Shown here: positions 32,199-41,611 of the stretch, piece by piece
How positions within the stretch are numbered: the stretch's first letter is position 1
Layout of the letters: the number at the start of each line of letters is the position of its first letter
Source: Actinomadura chibensis NBRC 106107
Lineage (GTDB): Bacteria; Actinomycetota; Actinomycetes; Streptosporangiales; Streptosporangiaceae
Reading direction: 5' to 3'
NCBI RefSeq assembly: GCF_001552135.1
Contig: NZ_BCQP01000063.1
Span: 1 to 64,000, forward strand
Length of the DNA stretch: 64,000 nucleotides
Notes under the pieces: generated by a model
Database searches by the model: none
What the model saw: only the letters and a program-made list of their open reading frames with translations
Told to the model about the DNA's origin: nothing
Made by a program: the position numbers and the translations under genes

Positions 32199-34223
32199 TC
32201 AACCGCGCGCGGGCTCGGCGATCCAGACGTCCATCGCGAGTCCCCACGTCCCGCCGGGCGGTCCGGTGAGGGACCGGCCGTCCTGGCGTGTCCGCACGTG
32301 GAGGACGTGTTCGGGCGTCCCGTACGGCGCGACCTGCTCCGCCTTCGCCGCCATGATCACCGGACGCCGCCCGGCCCGGTACGCCCCGGCGGCGACGCGG
32401 CGCACGTCGTCCGGCGACGCGCCGCCGGTCGTGCGCGCGGCGGGCACCCCGCACATGCCCCGGACGACCTGGAGGAACCGGTCCCCGGTCGACTGCTCCA
32501 CCACGATCACGGAGCTGCGCGGCCTCAGCTTGTCGCACATCCCGCGGACGGCGCCGACCTCGTGCTGCTCCGTCCGCGTCACGAGGAACCCGGCGGACGT
32601 GATGACGATCGGGACGAGCATCAGCGCGACCCCGGCGACCGAGCCCGTCCGGACCACCCCCGGCCCGTAGCCGAGGCGCCGGACGCGCCGCGCCGCCCAC
32701 GCCCCCGCGTACACGGTGAACAGGAGCAGCCCCGGGATGACGAGCCCGATCAGCCGCCGGGACGCCCACGGGTGGTCCGGCGTGATGCCCGGCCTGAGCA
32801 GCACCTGCACGGTCGTCCAGACGATGACGGCGTAGGGCGGCAGCCATTCCGGCGAGCGCCCGCGCAGCAGCCGCCGGACGATGAGCGCCGCGCCGAGCGT
32901 CGCGAACAGCACCGCCGGGATGCCGATGTACCAGGCGACCCACCACAGCGAGTGCTCCGAGTACTGGCGGGTGCCGTCCACCGCGAGGTGCTGGATGCGC
33001 TGCACCGTCTCGATGAAGCGGACGTTCATCTCGTCGTCGCGCGTCGCCGGTTCCCGCCGGACGGTCTGCACCAGCGGCCGCACCGCGAACCCGGCCATGA
33101 CCAGCACGGTGAGGACGGCGGCGGCGCCGGGCAGGCGTCCGCGCGCGACCGCCGCGCCGAGGCGGCGCAGCCGGATGCCCGTCCGGGGCCGGCGCAGCAG
33201 CGCCACCATGACGACGGTCGCCACGACCACGGCGGCGGCGATGGCCAGCAGCGGATTCAGGGACGACCCGAGATACGACAGGTAGGGCCGCGACAGCGTG
33301 TAGCCCTCGACCAGACCGGCGCCCGCGCCGAGGAGCAGGCCGCCCGCCGTCCAGTAGCCGGTCCGCCGCCCGCGCGCCGCCCAGAACCCGGCGACGACCA
33401 GCACCGGGAGGACGTCGCGGAGCCCGTCGATGCGGACGAGCACGATGAGCCCCAGCGCGAGCCCGGCCAGGAACGCCTTCAGGTCGGCGACCCGGCCGCC
33501 GTCCCGCCGGACGTCGTGCAGCAGCGACAGCCCGCCGAGCAGCAGCACGATCGCGGGCAGCTCGCTGAACGTGCCGCGCGAGACGTAGAGCATCGGCAGC
33601 GTCAGCGCGAGCAGCAACGCCCCGGCGGGCGCCCACCGCGGCCCGACGAGCCGCGCGACCAGCCCGGCGAACGCGAGCACGCAGCACGCGCCGAGCAGCG
33701 GCGCCGCGAGCAGCATGCCGTGCGTGCCGCCGATCCAGCCGCCGAGCGCGAGCACCAGCGGGAACCCCGCCATGAACTGCGGGACGACCGCGCCGTCGTG
33801 CTGGTAGAACGCCGGGCTGTCGAAGTGCAGCGCCGGGTCGGGGCCGCCGAACGCCGACTGCCTGAGCGGGATGGGCAGCGACCCCTCGTCCTTCAGCCAC
33901 GTCGCGAACTGGACGTAGGACGCCGGGTCGCGCCGGACGACGATCTGCTCCCCCGCCATCGCGATCTGGAGCACCAGGAACGCCACCGTGATCGCGAGGA
34001 CGGCGGCGACCGGCCACCACGGCGCCGCGTCCCACTCCCGGCCCCACTCGCGGGTCCGCAGGCCGAGCCACAGCGCCACTCCCGCGACCGGCACGAACAG
34101 CGCGATCGCCGGGCCGGGCCGGAACACGCCCGCGAGCAGCAGCGGCAGCGCGACGGCGAGCCACGCCGCGACGAGCAGCGCCGGGGCGACGGTGACCCGC
34201 GCGAGCAGCCGTCCAGCGTTCAT
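32199..34223 (-). CDS. Polytopic GT-C-like membrane glycosyltransferase
   Basis: A 674-residue protein with about twelve TM helices and an extracytoplasmic C-terminal domain of some 130 residues holding two Cys (MCDKL, MCGVP). The first large loop has VVRRDPASYVQFATWL, with an acidic DP pair placed like the catalytic loop-1 motif of GT-C transferases. A further loop holds FDSPAFYQHDGAVVPQF. The family is not one I can name with certainty (GT39/ArnT-like at best). It is 119 bp upstream of the polyprenyl-phosphate sugar synthase, a natural donor supplier. Confidence 0.8.
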   Translation of the reverse strand: MNAGRLLARVTVAPALLVAAWLAVALPLLLAGVFRPGPAIALFVPVAGVALWLGLRTREWGREWDAAPWWPVAAVLAITVAFLVLQIAMAGEQIVVRRDPASYVQFATWLKDEGSLPIPLRQSAFGGPDPALHFDSPAFYQHDGAVVPQFMAGFPLVLALGGWIGGTHGMLLAAPLLGACCVLAFAGLVARLVGPRWAPAGALLLALTLPMLYVSRGTFSELPAIVLLLGGLSLLHDVRRDGGRVADLKAFLAGLALGLIVLVRIDGLRDVLPVLVVAGFWAARGRRTGYWTAGGLLLGAGAGLVEGYTLSRPYLSYLGSSLNPLLAIAAAVVVATVVMVALLRRPRTGIRLRRLGAAVARGRLPGAAAVLTVLVMAGFAVRPLVQTVRREPATRDDEMNVRFIETVQRIQHLAVDGTRQYSEHSLWWVAWYIGIPAVLFATLGAALIVRRLLRGRSPEWLPPYAVIVWTTVQVLLRPGITPDHPWASRRLIGLVIPGLLLFTVYAGAWAARRVRRLGYGPGVVRTGSVAGVALMLVPIVITSAGFLVTRTEQHEVGAVRGMCDKLRPRSSVIVVEQSTGDRFLQVVRGMCGVPAARTTGGASPDDVRRVAAGAYRAGRRPVIMAAKAEQVAPYGTPEHVLHVRTRQDGRSLTGPPGGTWGLAMDVWIAEPARG

Positions 34224-34321
34224 GAGTTCAGACCCCGTGCCCGTCCGTCCGATGGTGGTTCGTTCCGTGCGGAGCGTAGCGGCCCCGGCCGGGCGGTGGA
34301 CCGCGGTCGATCATGCGGGCA

Positions 34322-34327
34322 TACGCT
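34322..34327 (+). promoter_or_regulatory. -10 box of leaderless TIGR03089 transcript
   Basis: TACGCT ends 8 nt before ATG 34336, and no ribosome binding site is present. The same hexamer is found before 7422, 28635 and 52849. Confidence 0.55.
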
Positions 34328-34335
34328 CGGGTTCC

Positions 34336-35187
34336 ATGAGCGCACACGCCGGGGACGCGACCGGGCCCGCCGAACTGCTGCGGCGGCGGGTCGCGGACGA
34401 CCCGTCCAGCCCGTTCGTCACCTTCTACGACGACGCGGCGGGCGAGCGCGTCGAGCTGTCCGCGCGGACGTTCGACAACTGGGTCGCGAAGACGGCGAAC
34501 TTCCTCGTGGACGGCCTCGCCGCCGAGCCGGGGACGCGGGCCGTGCTCGTCCTGCCGCCGCACTGGCAGACCGCCGTGTGGCTGATGGCCTGCTGGTCCG
34601 CCGGGATCGTCGTGCAACCCGTCGATCCCGACACCTTCCGCGACGGAACCACCGAACCGCCCCCGCCCTCCGAGCCGTACATCCTTGCGGCGGCACAGGA
34701 GGTGCTGGACGACGTGGTCGGGGACGAGGCGCTCGCGGGCGGAGCGGAGGAGGTCGTCGGACTGTCGCTGCACGCGCTCGGCGGCCCGCTCGCCGACTGC
34801 CCGCCCGGCGTCACCGACTACGCGGCGGAGGTCCGCAGTTACGGAGACAGGTTCGTCCCCGCACCGGACGTGACGCCGGAGGCCCCCGCGCTGAATGTGA
34901 CAAACGCCACATTCAGCGGAGCGGACCTGGTCGCCGAGGCCCGCGCCGCCGCAGATAGATGGAAGCTGGACGCGCGCGACCGCCTCCTGGTTGACATGCC
35001 CTTCGCCACACTGAACGGGGTTCTGACCGGCTTGCTCGCACCACTAGCCTCAGGGGCTTCCGTCATAATCCAACGAAACTTCGACGAAGCCGTTCTGGAT
35101 CGACGGCTCACCGTGGAGCATGTGACGGTGGTCGCCGGCCCGCTGGGACCGAATGCCGCATCCGAGTCCCCTCGCCGGCTCGCCTGA
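34336..35187 (+). CDS. TIGR03089 family protein (truncated AMP-binding fold)
   Basis: A 283-residue protein of the TIGR03089 family, related to the N-terminal part of acyl-CoA synthetases (ARTFDNWVAKTANFLVD; LPPHWQTAVWLMACWSAGIVVQPVD). The ATP-binding P-loop (TSGTTGxPKG) of true adenylating enzymes is absent; the matching position reads NVTNATFSGADL. The C-terminal domain is also missing. It is therefore unlikely to be an active ligase. The family is regularly encoded beside an LCP gene in actinobacteria (as in M. tuberculosis Rv3267/Rv3268, from memory), as here, but no function is established. Confidence 0.87.
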   Translation: MSAHAGDATGPAELLRRRVADDPSSPFVTFYDDAAGERVELSARTFDNWVAKTANFLVDGLAAEPGTRAVLVLPPHWQTAVWLMACWSAGIVVQPVDPDTFRDGTTEPPPPSEPYILAAAQEVLDDVVGDEALAGGAEEVVGLSLHALGGPLADCPPGVTDYAAEVRSYGDRFVPAPDVTPEAPALNVTNATFSGADLVAEARAAADRWKLDARDRLLVDMPFATLNGVLTGLLAPLASGASVIIQRNFDEAVLDRRLTVEHVTVVAGPLGPNAASESPRRLA

Positions 35188-35248
35188 CCTACGCTCTCCT
35201 TGCCCTGCCCACCCAGGACCCCGCCCCGCGTCCCGGACCACGGAGCCG

Positions 35249-36673
35249 ATGAACAGCAACCCGATGTACATGGAGTACGTCGACGACGCCGATCCGCAGC
35301 CGACGGCGCCGCGACGCGGCTGGCGCATCCTCGGCTGGGTCTGCGTCGGACTGTCGGTGGTCATGGTGGCCGGCTCCCTCACCGCCTACGGCCTGTACCG
35401 CCAGGCGTTCGGGAACATCTCGCACGAGGACGTCAACGCCCAGCTCGGCCCGAACCGGCCGAAGAAGCTGAACAACGCGATGAACATCCTGCTGCTCGGG
35501 TCCGACACCCGTGAGGGCGCGAACGCCAAGTACGGCCGGTCGATGAAGAACGAGCCGCCCCGCTCGGACACGATGATCCTGCTGCACCTGTCCCCCGGCG
35601 GCGGCCAGGCGATGGGCATCAGCTTCCCGCGCGACCTGATGGTCCGGATGCCGTCCTGCAAGAGCCGCAAGGGCACGCAGATCCCGGCCCAGTCCCGCGC
35701 GCAGATCAACTCGGCGTTCACCAACGGCGGCGCGACCTGCGTCATCAAGACGATCGAGAGCATCTCCAACATCCGCGTCGACCACTTCATGCAGGTCGAC
35801 TTCAACGGGTTCAAGTCCATCACGAACGCGGTCGGCGGCGTCCCGGTGTGCCTGCCGAAGGACGTCAACGACCCGAAGTCCAAGCTGAAGCTGAGCAGGG
35901 GCAGGCACGTCATCAAGGGCGAGACGGCCCTCGCGTACGTGCGCGTCCGGCACGGCCTCGGGGACGGCTCCGACACCGACCGCATCAAGCGCCAGCAGAA
36001 GTTCATGGGCGCCCTCGCCAGCAAGTCGATGAGCGCGGGCGTGCTGAGCAACCCGCGGAAGATGCTCGCCCTGATGAACGCGGTGACCAAGTCGCTCACC
36101 ACCGACAAGGAGCTGACGCCGCAGGTCATGATGGACATCGGCCGCGAGATGCAGGGGATGTCCTCCGGCAAGCTGCGGTTCGTGACCGTCCCGTCCGGGC
36201 CCGACCCGCTCGACCCGAACCGGGTGGCGCTCACCGAGGCCGCGCAGCCGTTCTTCTCGGCCGTCCGCAACGACAAGACGGTGCCGAAGGAGCCCAAGCC
36301 GGGCAGCACGACCATCCCGCCGAGCCAGATCCGCGTGCGGGTCTACAACGGCAGCGGCATCGACGGCCAGGCCGGGCGCGTCGCCGACGACCTGGAGTCG
36401 CAGGGCTTCCAGGTCACGGTCGGCGGGAACGCGACCGCCGCGACGTCGGCGACCAAGGTGCTGTACGGTTCCGGGGCCGACCAGCAGGCCCAGTCGCTCG
36501 CCGCGCTCATCCCGAGCAAGCCCGCGCCGACCGCCCGCACCCGCGGCGGGACGCCCGGCGTCGTCGACCTCGTCGTCGGCAGCGACTGGACGAACCTGAA
36601 GAGCGCCGGCGGCGGCATCCCCAAGCAGCAGGGCGAGATCCGCGCGAACGACGACATCTGCAAGGAGACCTAG
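35249..36673 (+). CDS. LytR-CpsA-Psr (LCP) family cell-wall polymer ligase
   Basis: A 474-residue LCP phosphotransferase that attaches undecaprenyl-PP-linked polymers to peptidoglycan or arabinogalactan-like acceptors. A short cytosolic tail and one TM helix (about 27-48) precede the LCP domain (about 80-300). That domain has NILLLGSDTR, SDTMILLHL, GISFPRDLMVRMP, VGGVPVCLP and the catalytic arginines in RVRHGLGDGSDTDRIKRQQ. A C-terminal LytR_C domain (about 360-450, IRVRVYNGSGIDGQAG) completes it. ATG 35249 has CGGAG 5 nt upstream. TACGCT at 35190-35195 may be its promoter. It starts a plus-strand run with two acyltransferases. Confidence 0.93.
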   Translation: MNSNPMYMEYVDDADPQPTAPRRGWRILGWVCVGLSVVMVAGSLTAYGLYRQAFGNISHEDVNAQLGPNRPKKLNNAMNILLLGSDTREGANAKYGRSMKNEPPRSDTMILLHLSPGGGQAMGISFPRDLMVRMPSCKSRKGTQIPAQSRAQINSAFTNGGATCVIKTIESISNIRVDHFMQVDFNGFKSITNAVGGVPVCLPKDVNDPKSKLKLSRGRHVIKGETALAYVRVRHGLGDGSDTDRIKRQQKFMGALASKSMSAGVLSNPRKMLALMNAVTKSLTTDKELTPQVMMDIGREMQGMSSGKLRFVTVPSGPDPLDPNRVALTEAAQPFFSAVRNDKTVPKEPKPGSTTIPPSQIRVRVYNGSGIDGQAGRVADDLESQGFQVTVGGNATAATSATKVLYGSGADQQAQSLAALIPSKPAPTARTRGGTPGVVDLVVGSDWTNLKSAGGGIPKQQGEIRANDDICKET

Positions 36674-36685
36674 ACCGGGCAGGCC

Positions 36686-37885
36686 ATGACCTACACCACC
36701 GGGCCCTTCGGGGCCGAGCCGGCACCGCTCACCGACCGCCCGCTCACCGCGGACCCCGGCGTCCCCGCTCCCGCCGGGCCGCCGCTCGCCGAGGGCGGCC
36801 TCGCCGCAGGACCGTCCACCGACCCGTCGACGGGTCCGTCCACCGGCCCGTCCGCGGGCGAGGCGCCGCGGCCGCGCAAGGAACGCGACCCGTTCTTCGA
36901 CAACGCCAAGTACTTCGCGATCCTCCTGGTGGTGGCGGGGCACTCGCTGGCCAACCTGCTGAACGTCCCGGTGGCCAAGGGCCTGTACATCTTCATCTAC
37001 CTGTTCCACATGCCGCTGTTCATCGTGATCACCGGCTACTTCTCGCGGAACTGGACGTTCGCCGGCGGCAAGGCGCGCAAGCTCATCACCAACGTCGGCG
37101 TCCCGTACGTGGTGTTCGAGTTCGCCTACTCCATCTACGACTGGCTGGCCGGGCGCAACGAGCTGGAGATCAGCCTCCTGAACCCGTACTACCTGACGTG
37201 GTTCCTGATCGCGCTGTTCATGTGGCGGCTGTCCACGCCCGTCTGGCAGCAGATCCGCTGGCCGCTCGCCGTCGCGGTCGGGTTCGCGCTGCTGTCGTAC
37301 ATGAGCGACCTCGGCGGGACGTTCGACATCCACCGGGTCATCGGGCTGCTGCCGTTCTACGTCCTCGGGCTCACGCTGAAGCCCGTGCACTTCGAGCTGC
37401 TGAAGAAGCCGGTCGCGCGGCCGATCGGCGCGGTGGTGCTGCTCGCGGGGCTCGGCGGGACCTACCTCGTCATGAACCACATGTCGCGCAACTGGATCTT
37501 CTGGAAGGACGCGCACTTCGAGCTCGGCGTCGGCAACTTCTACGGGACGCTGATGCGGCTCGCCATGTTCGCCGCCGCGACCGTGTTCGTCGCCGCGTTC
37601 CTCGCGCTGATCCCGCGCCGCCGCCACTGGTTCACCAAGCTCGGCGCCTACACGCTGTACGCGTACCTGCTGCACGGGTTCGTCACCCGGCTGCTGAACT
37701 TCACGGGCTGGTGGCACGCCGACTGGATGCACACCGTCCCCGGCGTCTTCGTCGTGATCTGCGGCGCGCTCGTCGTCGGGACGGCGCTGTGCTCCAAGCC
37801 GGTCGTCCGGACGATGAGCTGGGCGCTGGAGCCCAAGATGACGTGGGTGTTCACCCCCCTGCGCCGTCCCGGCGCGTCGCGCTGA
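36686..37885 (+). CDS. Acyltransferase-3 family membrane protein, copy 1
   Basis: A 399-residue integral membrane O-acyltransferase of the Acyltransf_3 / fucose-4-O-acetylase-like family. A Pro/Thr/Ser-rich N-terminal stretch (1-65, with PSTDPSTGPSTGP repeats) precedes about ten TM helices. The active-site pattern is RDPFFDNAKYFAILLVVAGHS with H86 as the likely catalytic His. It starts 12 bp after the LCP gene, so the polymer ligase and this enzyme are co-expressed. It probably acetylates or acylates a wall glycopolymer. A close paralogue follows. Confidence 0.9.
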   Translation: MTYTTGPFGAEPAPLTDRPLTADPGVPAPAGPPLAEGGLAAGPSTDPSTGPSTGPSAGEAPRPRKERDPFFDNAKYFAILLVVAGHSLANLLNVPVAKGLYIFIYLFHMPLFIVITGYFSRNWTFAGGKARKLITNVGVPYVVFEFAYSIYDWLAGRNELEISLLNPYYLTWFLIALFMWRLSTPVWQQIRWPLAVAVGFALLSYMSDLGGTFDIHRVIGLLPFYVLGLTLKPVHFELLKKPVARPIGAVVLLAGLGGTYLVMNHMSRNWIFWKDAHFELGVGNFYGTLMRLAMFAAATVFVAAFLALIPRRRHWFTKLGAYTLYAYLLHGFVTRLLNFTGWWHADWMHTVPGVFVVICGALVVGTALCSKPVVRTMSWALEPKMTWVFTPLRRPGASR

Positions 37886-37942
37886 GCGGTGCGCCTCGGG
37901 CATCCGGCGGGCGGCGTCCGCGCGCGGGCACTAGAGTCGCCC

Positions 37943-37978
37943 ATGCCTCCCCGTGAACGGCCGTTGAGCACCAACTGA
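37943..37978 (+). other. Possible 11-codon leaderless leader ORF
   Basis: TAGAGT (37932-37937) lies 5 nt before an ATG at 37943 that opens MPPRERPLSTN and stops 13 nt before the next gene. The layout matches the leaderless genes elsewhere in the window, so ribosomes would load on this tiny frame first. It may couple or tune translation of the second acyltransferase. Confidence 0.35.
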
Positions 37979-37991
37979 AGCTTTCGGAGAC

Positions 37992-39113
37992 ATGACGGAC
38001 ACCCTTCCCCCACCGCGGAGCGCCGCCGCCACCGGCGTCGGCGTGGCGCCGGGCGCCGAGGCGGCGCCGCCGCCTCCCGGCCCCGGTCCGCGGCGCCGCG
38101 ACCCGTACTTCGACAACGTCAAGTTCTTCCTCATCCTGCTGGTCGTCGTCGGCCACGTCTGGGAGGTGTTCCGCACCCGCAGCCTCGCGGCGGACGCGGC
38201 CTACAGCGTGGTCTACGGGTTCCACATGCCGGTGTTCGTGTTCGTCTCGGGCTACTTCTCCCGCGGCTTCATGCGCTCGACCGACAAATTCCGCGTCATT
38301 TTCCCGATGCTGATCGTGCCGTACGCGATTTTCAACGTCCTTTACCGTCTGCAGCTCGTCTGGCTGAACGGAAATGACTTCCGGCTGCACGAGATTTTCC
38401 GTCCGCAATTCCTGATGTGGTTCCTGGTGGCGCTGGTGCTGTGGCGGCTGAGCGCGCCGCTGTGGTCGCACCTGCGGTACCCGGTCACAGTGGCGGTCGC
38501 GCTGTGCCTGGTCGCGGGGAGCTGGAGCTTCAACTCCGACTCGACGCTGTGCCGGGCGGCGGCGCTGCTGCCGTTCTTCGTGCTCGGGCTGACCGTCCCG
38601 CCGGAGCGGGTCGCGGCGCTGCGCAGCCGCCCGTGGACGCGCTACGCGGGCGCTGCGCTGCTGGTCGTGGCGTTGCCGGTGGCCTACGTCTGGCAGCGCG
38701 GGGACGTCGTCCCGAAGATCGAGCACGGCGTCCTGCTGTGGAACCGGGGCTACGAGCACATGGGCTTCGGGGCGCTGGAGGGCATGGCGTACCGGCTGCT
38801 GGCGCTGGCGCTCGCGGTGGTGCTGGGCGCGGCGTTCCTCGCCGCCGTCCCGCGCGGACGCGCCTGGTACACCGAGCTCGGCACCCGGACGATGTACGTC
38901 TACCTGCTGCACGGCCTCGTCGTGAAGGGCCTCGACTACGGCGGCGTCCTCGACGCGGACTTCTACCGGACGCCGCTCGGCCTCGTCTCGGTGACGGTCG
39001 GCGCCCTCGCGCTCGGCACGGCGCTCGCCACCGTCCCGGTACAGCGGCTCACCCGGCGGGTCGTCGAACCCGACGGCCGCTGGCTGCTCAGGCCCGCGCA
39101 TCGCCGCACATAA
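37992..39113 (+). CDS. Acyltransferase-3 family membrane protein, copy 2
   Basis: A 373-residue paralogue of the preceding acyltransferase, with the same opening RRRDPYFDNVKFFLILLVVVGH (H55 as likely catalytic His), FHMPVFVFVSGYFSRGFM and about ten TM helices. The N-terminal 35 residues are Pro/Ala-rich and unlike copy 1. The pair probably arose by duplication but is now well diverged, suggesting different acyl groups or positions. ATG 37992 has CGGAG 4 nt upstream. A stretch of codons ending in T or A (38280-38410) is less GC3-biased than the rest, which may mark an older recombination. Confidence 0.9.
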   Translation: MTDTLPPPRSAAATGVGVAPGAEAAPPPPGPGPRRRDPYFDNVKFFLILLVVVGHVWEVFRTRSLAADAAYSVVYGFHMPVFVFVSGYFSRGFMRSTDKFRVIFPMLIVPYAIFNVLYRLQLVWLNGNDFRLHEIFRPQFLMWFLVALVLWRLSAPLWSHLRYPVTVAVALCLVAGSWSFNSDSTLCRAAALLPFFVLGLTVPPERVAALRSRPWTRYAGAALLVVALPVAYVWQRGDVVPKIEHGVLLWNRGYEHMGFGALEGMAYRLLALALAVVLGAAFLAAVPRGRAWYTELGTRTMYVYLLHGLVVKGLDYGGVLDADFYRTPLGLVSVTVGALALGTALATVPVQRLTRRVVEPDGRWLLRPAHRRT

Positions 39114-39133
39114 GATTTCCTAGCATCTGCGGG

Positions 39134-39139
39134 TATAGT
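39134..39139 (+). promoter_or_regulatory. Promoter -10 of the first GT2-TagF gene
   Basis: TATAGT in an AT-richer 50-bp gap is the best -10 match in the window. It lies 32 nt before GTG 39172, giving a short leader with only a weak GGT ribosome binding site. Confidence 0.55.
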
Positions 39140-39171
39140 CCTGATTCACCGAGCAGTCGATTGGTCAACGC

Positions 39172-41385
39172 GTGAGCAGTGATTACGGCATCTCCTTGAG
39201 CATCATCGTTCCCGTGCACAAAGTGCAGGGGTACATCCGCCAATGCCTCGATTCGATCCTCGACCCGGACCTGCCCAACCTTGAGGTCATCGCGGTCGAC
39301 GACGCGTCCCCGGACGGCTGCGGAGAGATCCTCGACGAGTTCGCCGAAAGAGACTCCCGCGTCCGGGTGCGGCACCTCACCGAGAACGTCGGGCTGGGCC
39401 ACGCCCGCAACATCGGCCTCGACATGGCGACCGGCGACTACGTCTGGTTCTTCGACAGCGACGACTACGCGACCGAGGGCGCCGTCCGCGCGATCCTCGA
39501 CCGGCTGGACGAGACCCGCCCCGACGTGCTCATGTTCGACTACGCCCGCTCGTACTGGAACGGCAAGGTCAAGCGCAGCATCATCAACCACCTGTTCCGG
39601 GAGCCGCCCGCCCCGGACGTGTTCACGCTCGCCGACCGCCCGAGCCTGCTGGAGATGTTCACCTCGATCTGGAACCGGGCGATCCGCCGCGAGTTCATGA
39701 TCGAGCACGGGCTCCGCTTCAACAGCGGCTACTACGAGGACGTCAGCATCACCTACCCCGTCCTCATGGCGGCCGAGCGGGTGAGCTTCCTCGACCGGGT
39801 CTGCTACGTCTACCGGCAGCGCCGCCGCGGCGCGATCACGAAGACGGCGAGCGCCAAGCACTTCGACGCGTTCGACCAGTACGACCGCATCTTCGCGTTC
39901 ATGGATCAACTCGGCCCGCAGATGGACCAGTTCCGCCCGCTGATGTTCGACCGGACGATCTGGCACCTCCTCGTCATCATCGAGCGCGCCGACCGCGTCT
40001 ACCCGTCGGAGAAGCAGCGCTTCTTCGCCGAGATGTCGAAGACCTACAACCGGTACAAGCCGCCGGGGCACGTCCCGCCGGACGACGACGCCCGCCTCGC
40101 CGACAAGCACCGGGCGATCGAGCGGAACGACTTCAAGGCGTGGGAGCGGCTCGCCTCGCCGCGGTTCACGGCCAAGGCGAAGAAGAGCGGGCGCAAGGTC
40201 CGCAAGCTGCAGCGGCAGGGCGTCGTCCGGTCCAAGCAGCTCGCGAAGGACCGCTACTACCAGCTCCGCCGCCGGATGCCCGTCGAGGACGACCTCGCCG
40301 TCTTCGCCGCGTACTGGTACCGCGGGTACGCCTGCAACCCGGCCGCGATCTACGAGAAGGTCCGCGAGCTGGCCCCGCACATCCGCTGCGTGTGGATCGT
40401 GAAGCCGGGCGCGCGCAAGACGATGCCGGAGGGCGTCGACTACGTGGTGTCCGGCTCCGCCGAGTACTACCGGACGATCGCCGCCGCGAAGTACTTCGTC
40501 AACAACGTCAACTTCCCCGACCACCTCGTGAAGCGGCCGGGGCAGGTGCACCTGGAGACGCAGCACGGCACGCCGCTGAAGAAGATGGGCCTCGACCAGA
40601 TGGAGTACCCGGTCGGCGCCAACGACATGGACTTCAAGGCCCTGATCGAGCGCTCCGACCGGTGGGACTTCCTCGTCTCGTCCAACCCGCTGTCCAGCGA
40701 GGCGTGGGAGCGCGGCTTCCCGTGCCACTACGAGATGCTGGAGATCGGGTACCCGCGCAACGACCGGCTGGTCCGCGCCACCGAGGAGGAGCGGGCGCGG
40801 CTGCGCGACGAGCTCGGCCTCGCCGACGGCACGACCGCCGTCCTGTACGCGCCGACGCACCGCGACTACCAGCGCCACTACACCCCGATGTTCGACATCG
40901 GCCGCGTGGTGAGCCAGCTCGGCGACGACCACGTCCTGCTGCTGCGGGCGCACTACTACTACAAGCTCAAGGACATGGCGGCCGACATGGGCTGGCCCGA
41001 GGACCGGGTCATCGACGTGTCGGCGCACCCCTCCGTCGAGGACCTCGCGATCGCCTCCGACGCCCTGCTCACCGACTACTCGTCGATCATGTTCGACTAC
41101 GCCAACCTCGGCAAGCCGATCGTGATCTACGCCAACGACTGGGAGACCTACAAGCTCACCCGGGGCGTGAACTTCGACCTTCCCGAGTTCCCGCCGGGCG
41201 TCGTCGCCTACACCGAGGCCGAACTGGTGGACGCGTTCGTGTCCCGCGCGCCGTGGAGCGACGCGGCGGGCAAGAACCTGGAGGCGTTCCGGGCGCGGTT
41301 CTGCCCGTGGGACGACGGCAACGCGGCCGAGCGCGCCGTGCGCCGCGTGTTCCTCGGCGAGAAGATCGCGAACCCGCCGCAATAG
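39172..41385 (+). CDS. GT2 / CDP-glycerol glycerophosphotransferase (TagF-like) fusion, 737 aa
   Basis: A bifunctional wall-polymer enzyme. Residues 1-250 are a GT2 domain (SIIVPVHKVQGYIRQCLDSI, VDDASPDGC, FFDSDDYATEGA). Residues about 370-737 are a TagF/Glyphos_transf GT-B domain with QHGTPLKKMGLDQ (about 463-475), GYPRNDRL, VLYAPTHRD, LLLRAHYYYK and TDYSSIMFDYANLGKP (about 634-649). TagF enzymes move glycerol- or ribitol-phosphate from the CDP form to a growing teichoic acid. The fusion suggests alternating addition of a sugar and a polyol-phosphate. No TM helix is predicted, so it binds the membrane peripherally. Confidence 0.9.
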   Translation: MSSDYGISLSIIVPVHKVQGYIRQCLDSILDPDLPNLEVIAVDDASPDGCGEILDEFAERDSRVRVRHLTENVGLGHARNIGLDMATGDYVWFFDSDDYATEGAVRAILDRLDETRPDVLMFDYARSYWNGKVKRSIINHLFREPPAPDVFTLADRPSLLEMFTSIWNRAIRREFMIEHGLRFNSGYYEDVSITYPVLMAAERVSFLDRVCYVYRQRRRGAITKTASAKHFDAFDQYDRIFAFMDQLGPQMDQFRPLMFDRTIWHLLVIIERADRVYPSEKQRFFAEMSKTYNRYKPPGHVPPDDDARLADKHRAIERNDFKAWERLASPRFTAKAKKSGRKVRKLQRQGVVRSKQLAKDRYYQLRRRMPVEDDLAVFAAYWYRGYACNPAAIYEKVRELAPHIRCVWIVKPGARKTMPEGVDYVVSGSAEYYRTIAAAKYFVNNVNFPDHLVKRPGQVHLETQHGTPLKKMGLDQMEYPVGANDMDFKALIERSDRWDFLVSSNPLSSEAWERGFPCHYEMLEIGYPRNDRLVRATEEERARLRDELGLADGTTAVLYAPTHRDYQRHYTPMFDIGRVVSQLGDDHVLLLRAHYYYKLKDMAADMGWPEDRVIDVSAHPSVEDLAIASDALLTDYSSIMFDYANLGKPIVIYANDWETYKLTRGVNFDLPEFPPGVVAYTEAELVDAFVSRAPWSDAAGKNLEAFRARFCPWDDGNAAERAVRRVFLGEKIANPPQ

Positions 41386-41399
41386 CGGCCAACGGGCCA

Positions 41400-41416
41400 C
41401 GGGGCGCACCGCCCCG
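41400..41416 (+). terminator. Hairpin after the first GT2-TagF gene
   Basis: CGGGGCG-CAC-CGCCCCG is a perfect 7-bp stem starting 15 bp after the stop codon at 41383-41385. It probably reduces read-through into the next gene, although no T-run follows. Confidence 0.5.
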
Positions 41417-41611
41417 CAGTAACATCCGGTCAAGATCGGCAACTTCTGGACGAGGGCCTGCCCAGGTCCCGCCGCACCCGGCCGCACGGCGCCCGCCCCG
41501 CCGCGTCCGCCGCGCCGTCCCCGGGGTCCGGTCCGGGGCGCTTGGGTGGTCCCCGCAGAGAAGCCGTCCGGCACGCCGCCGGGGCGGCCGAGTATCGAAG
41601 GAGTGGGTCGG

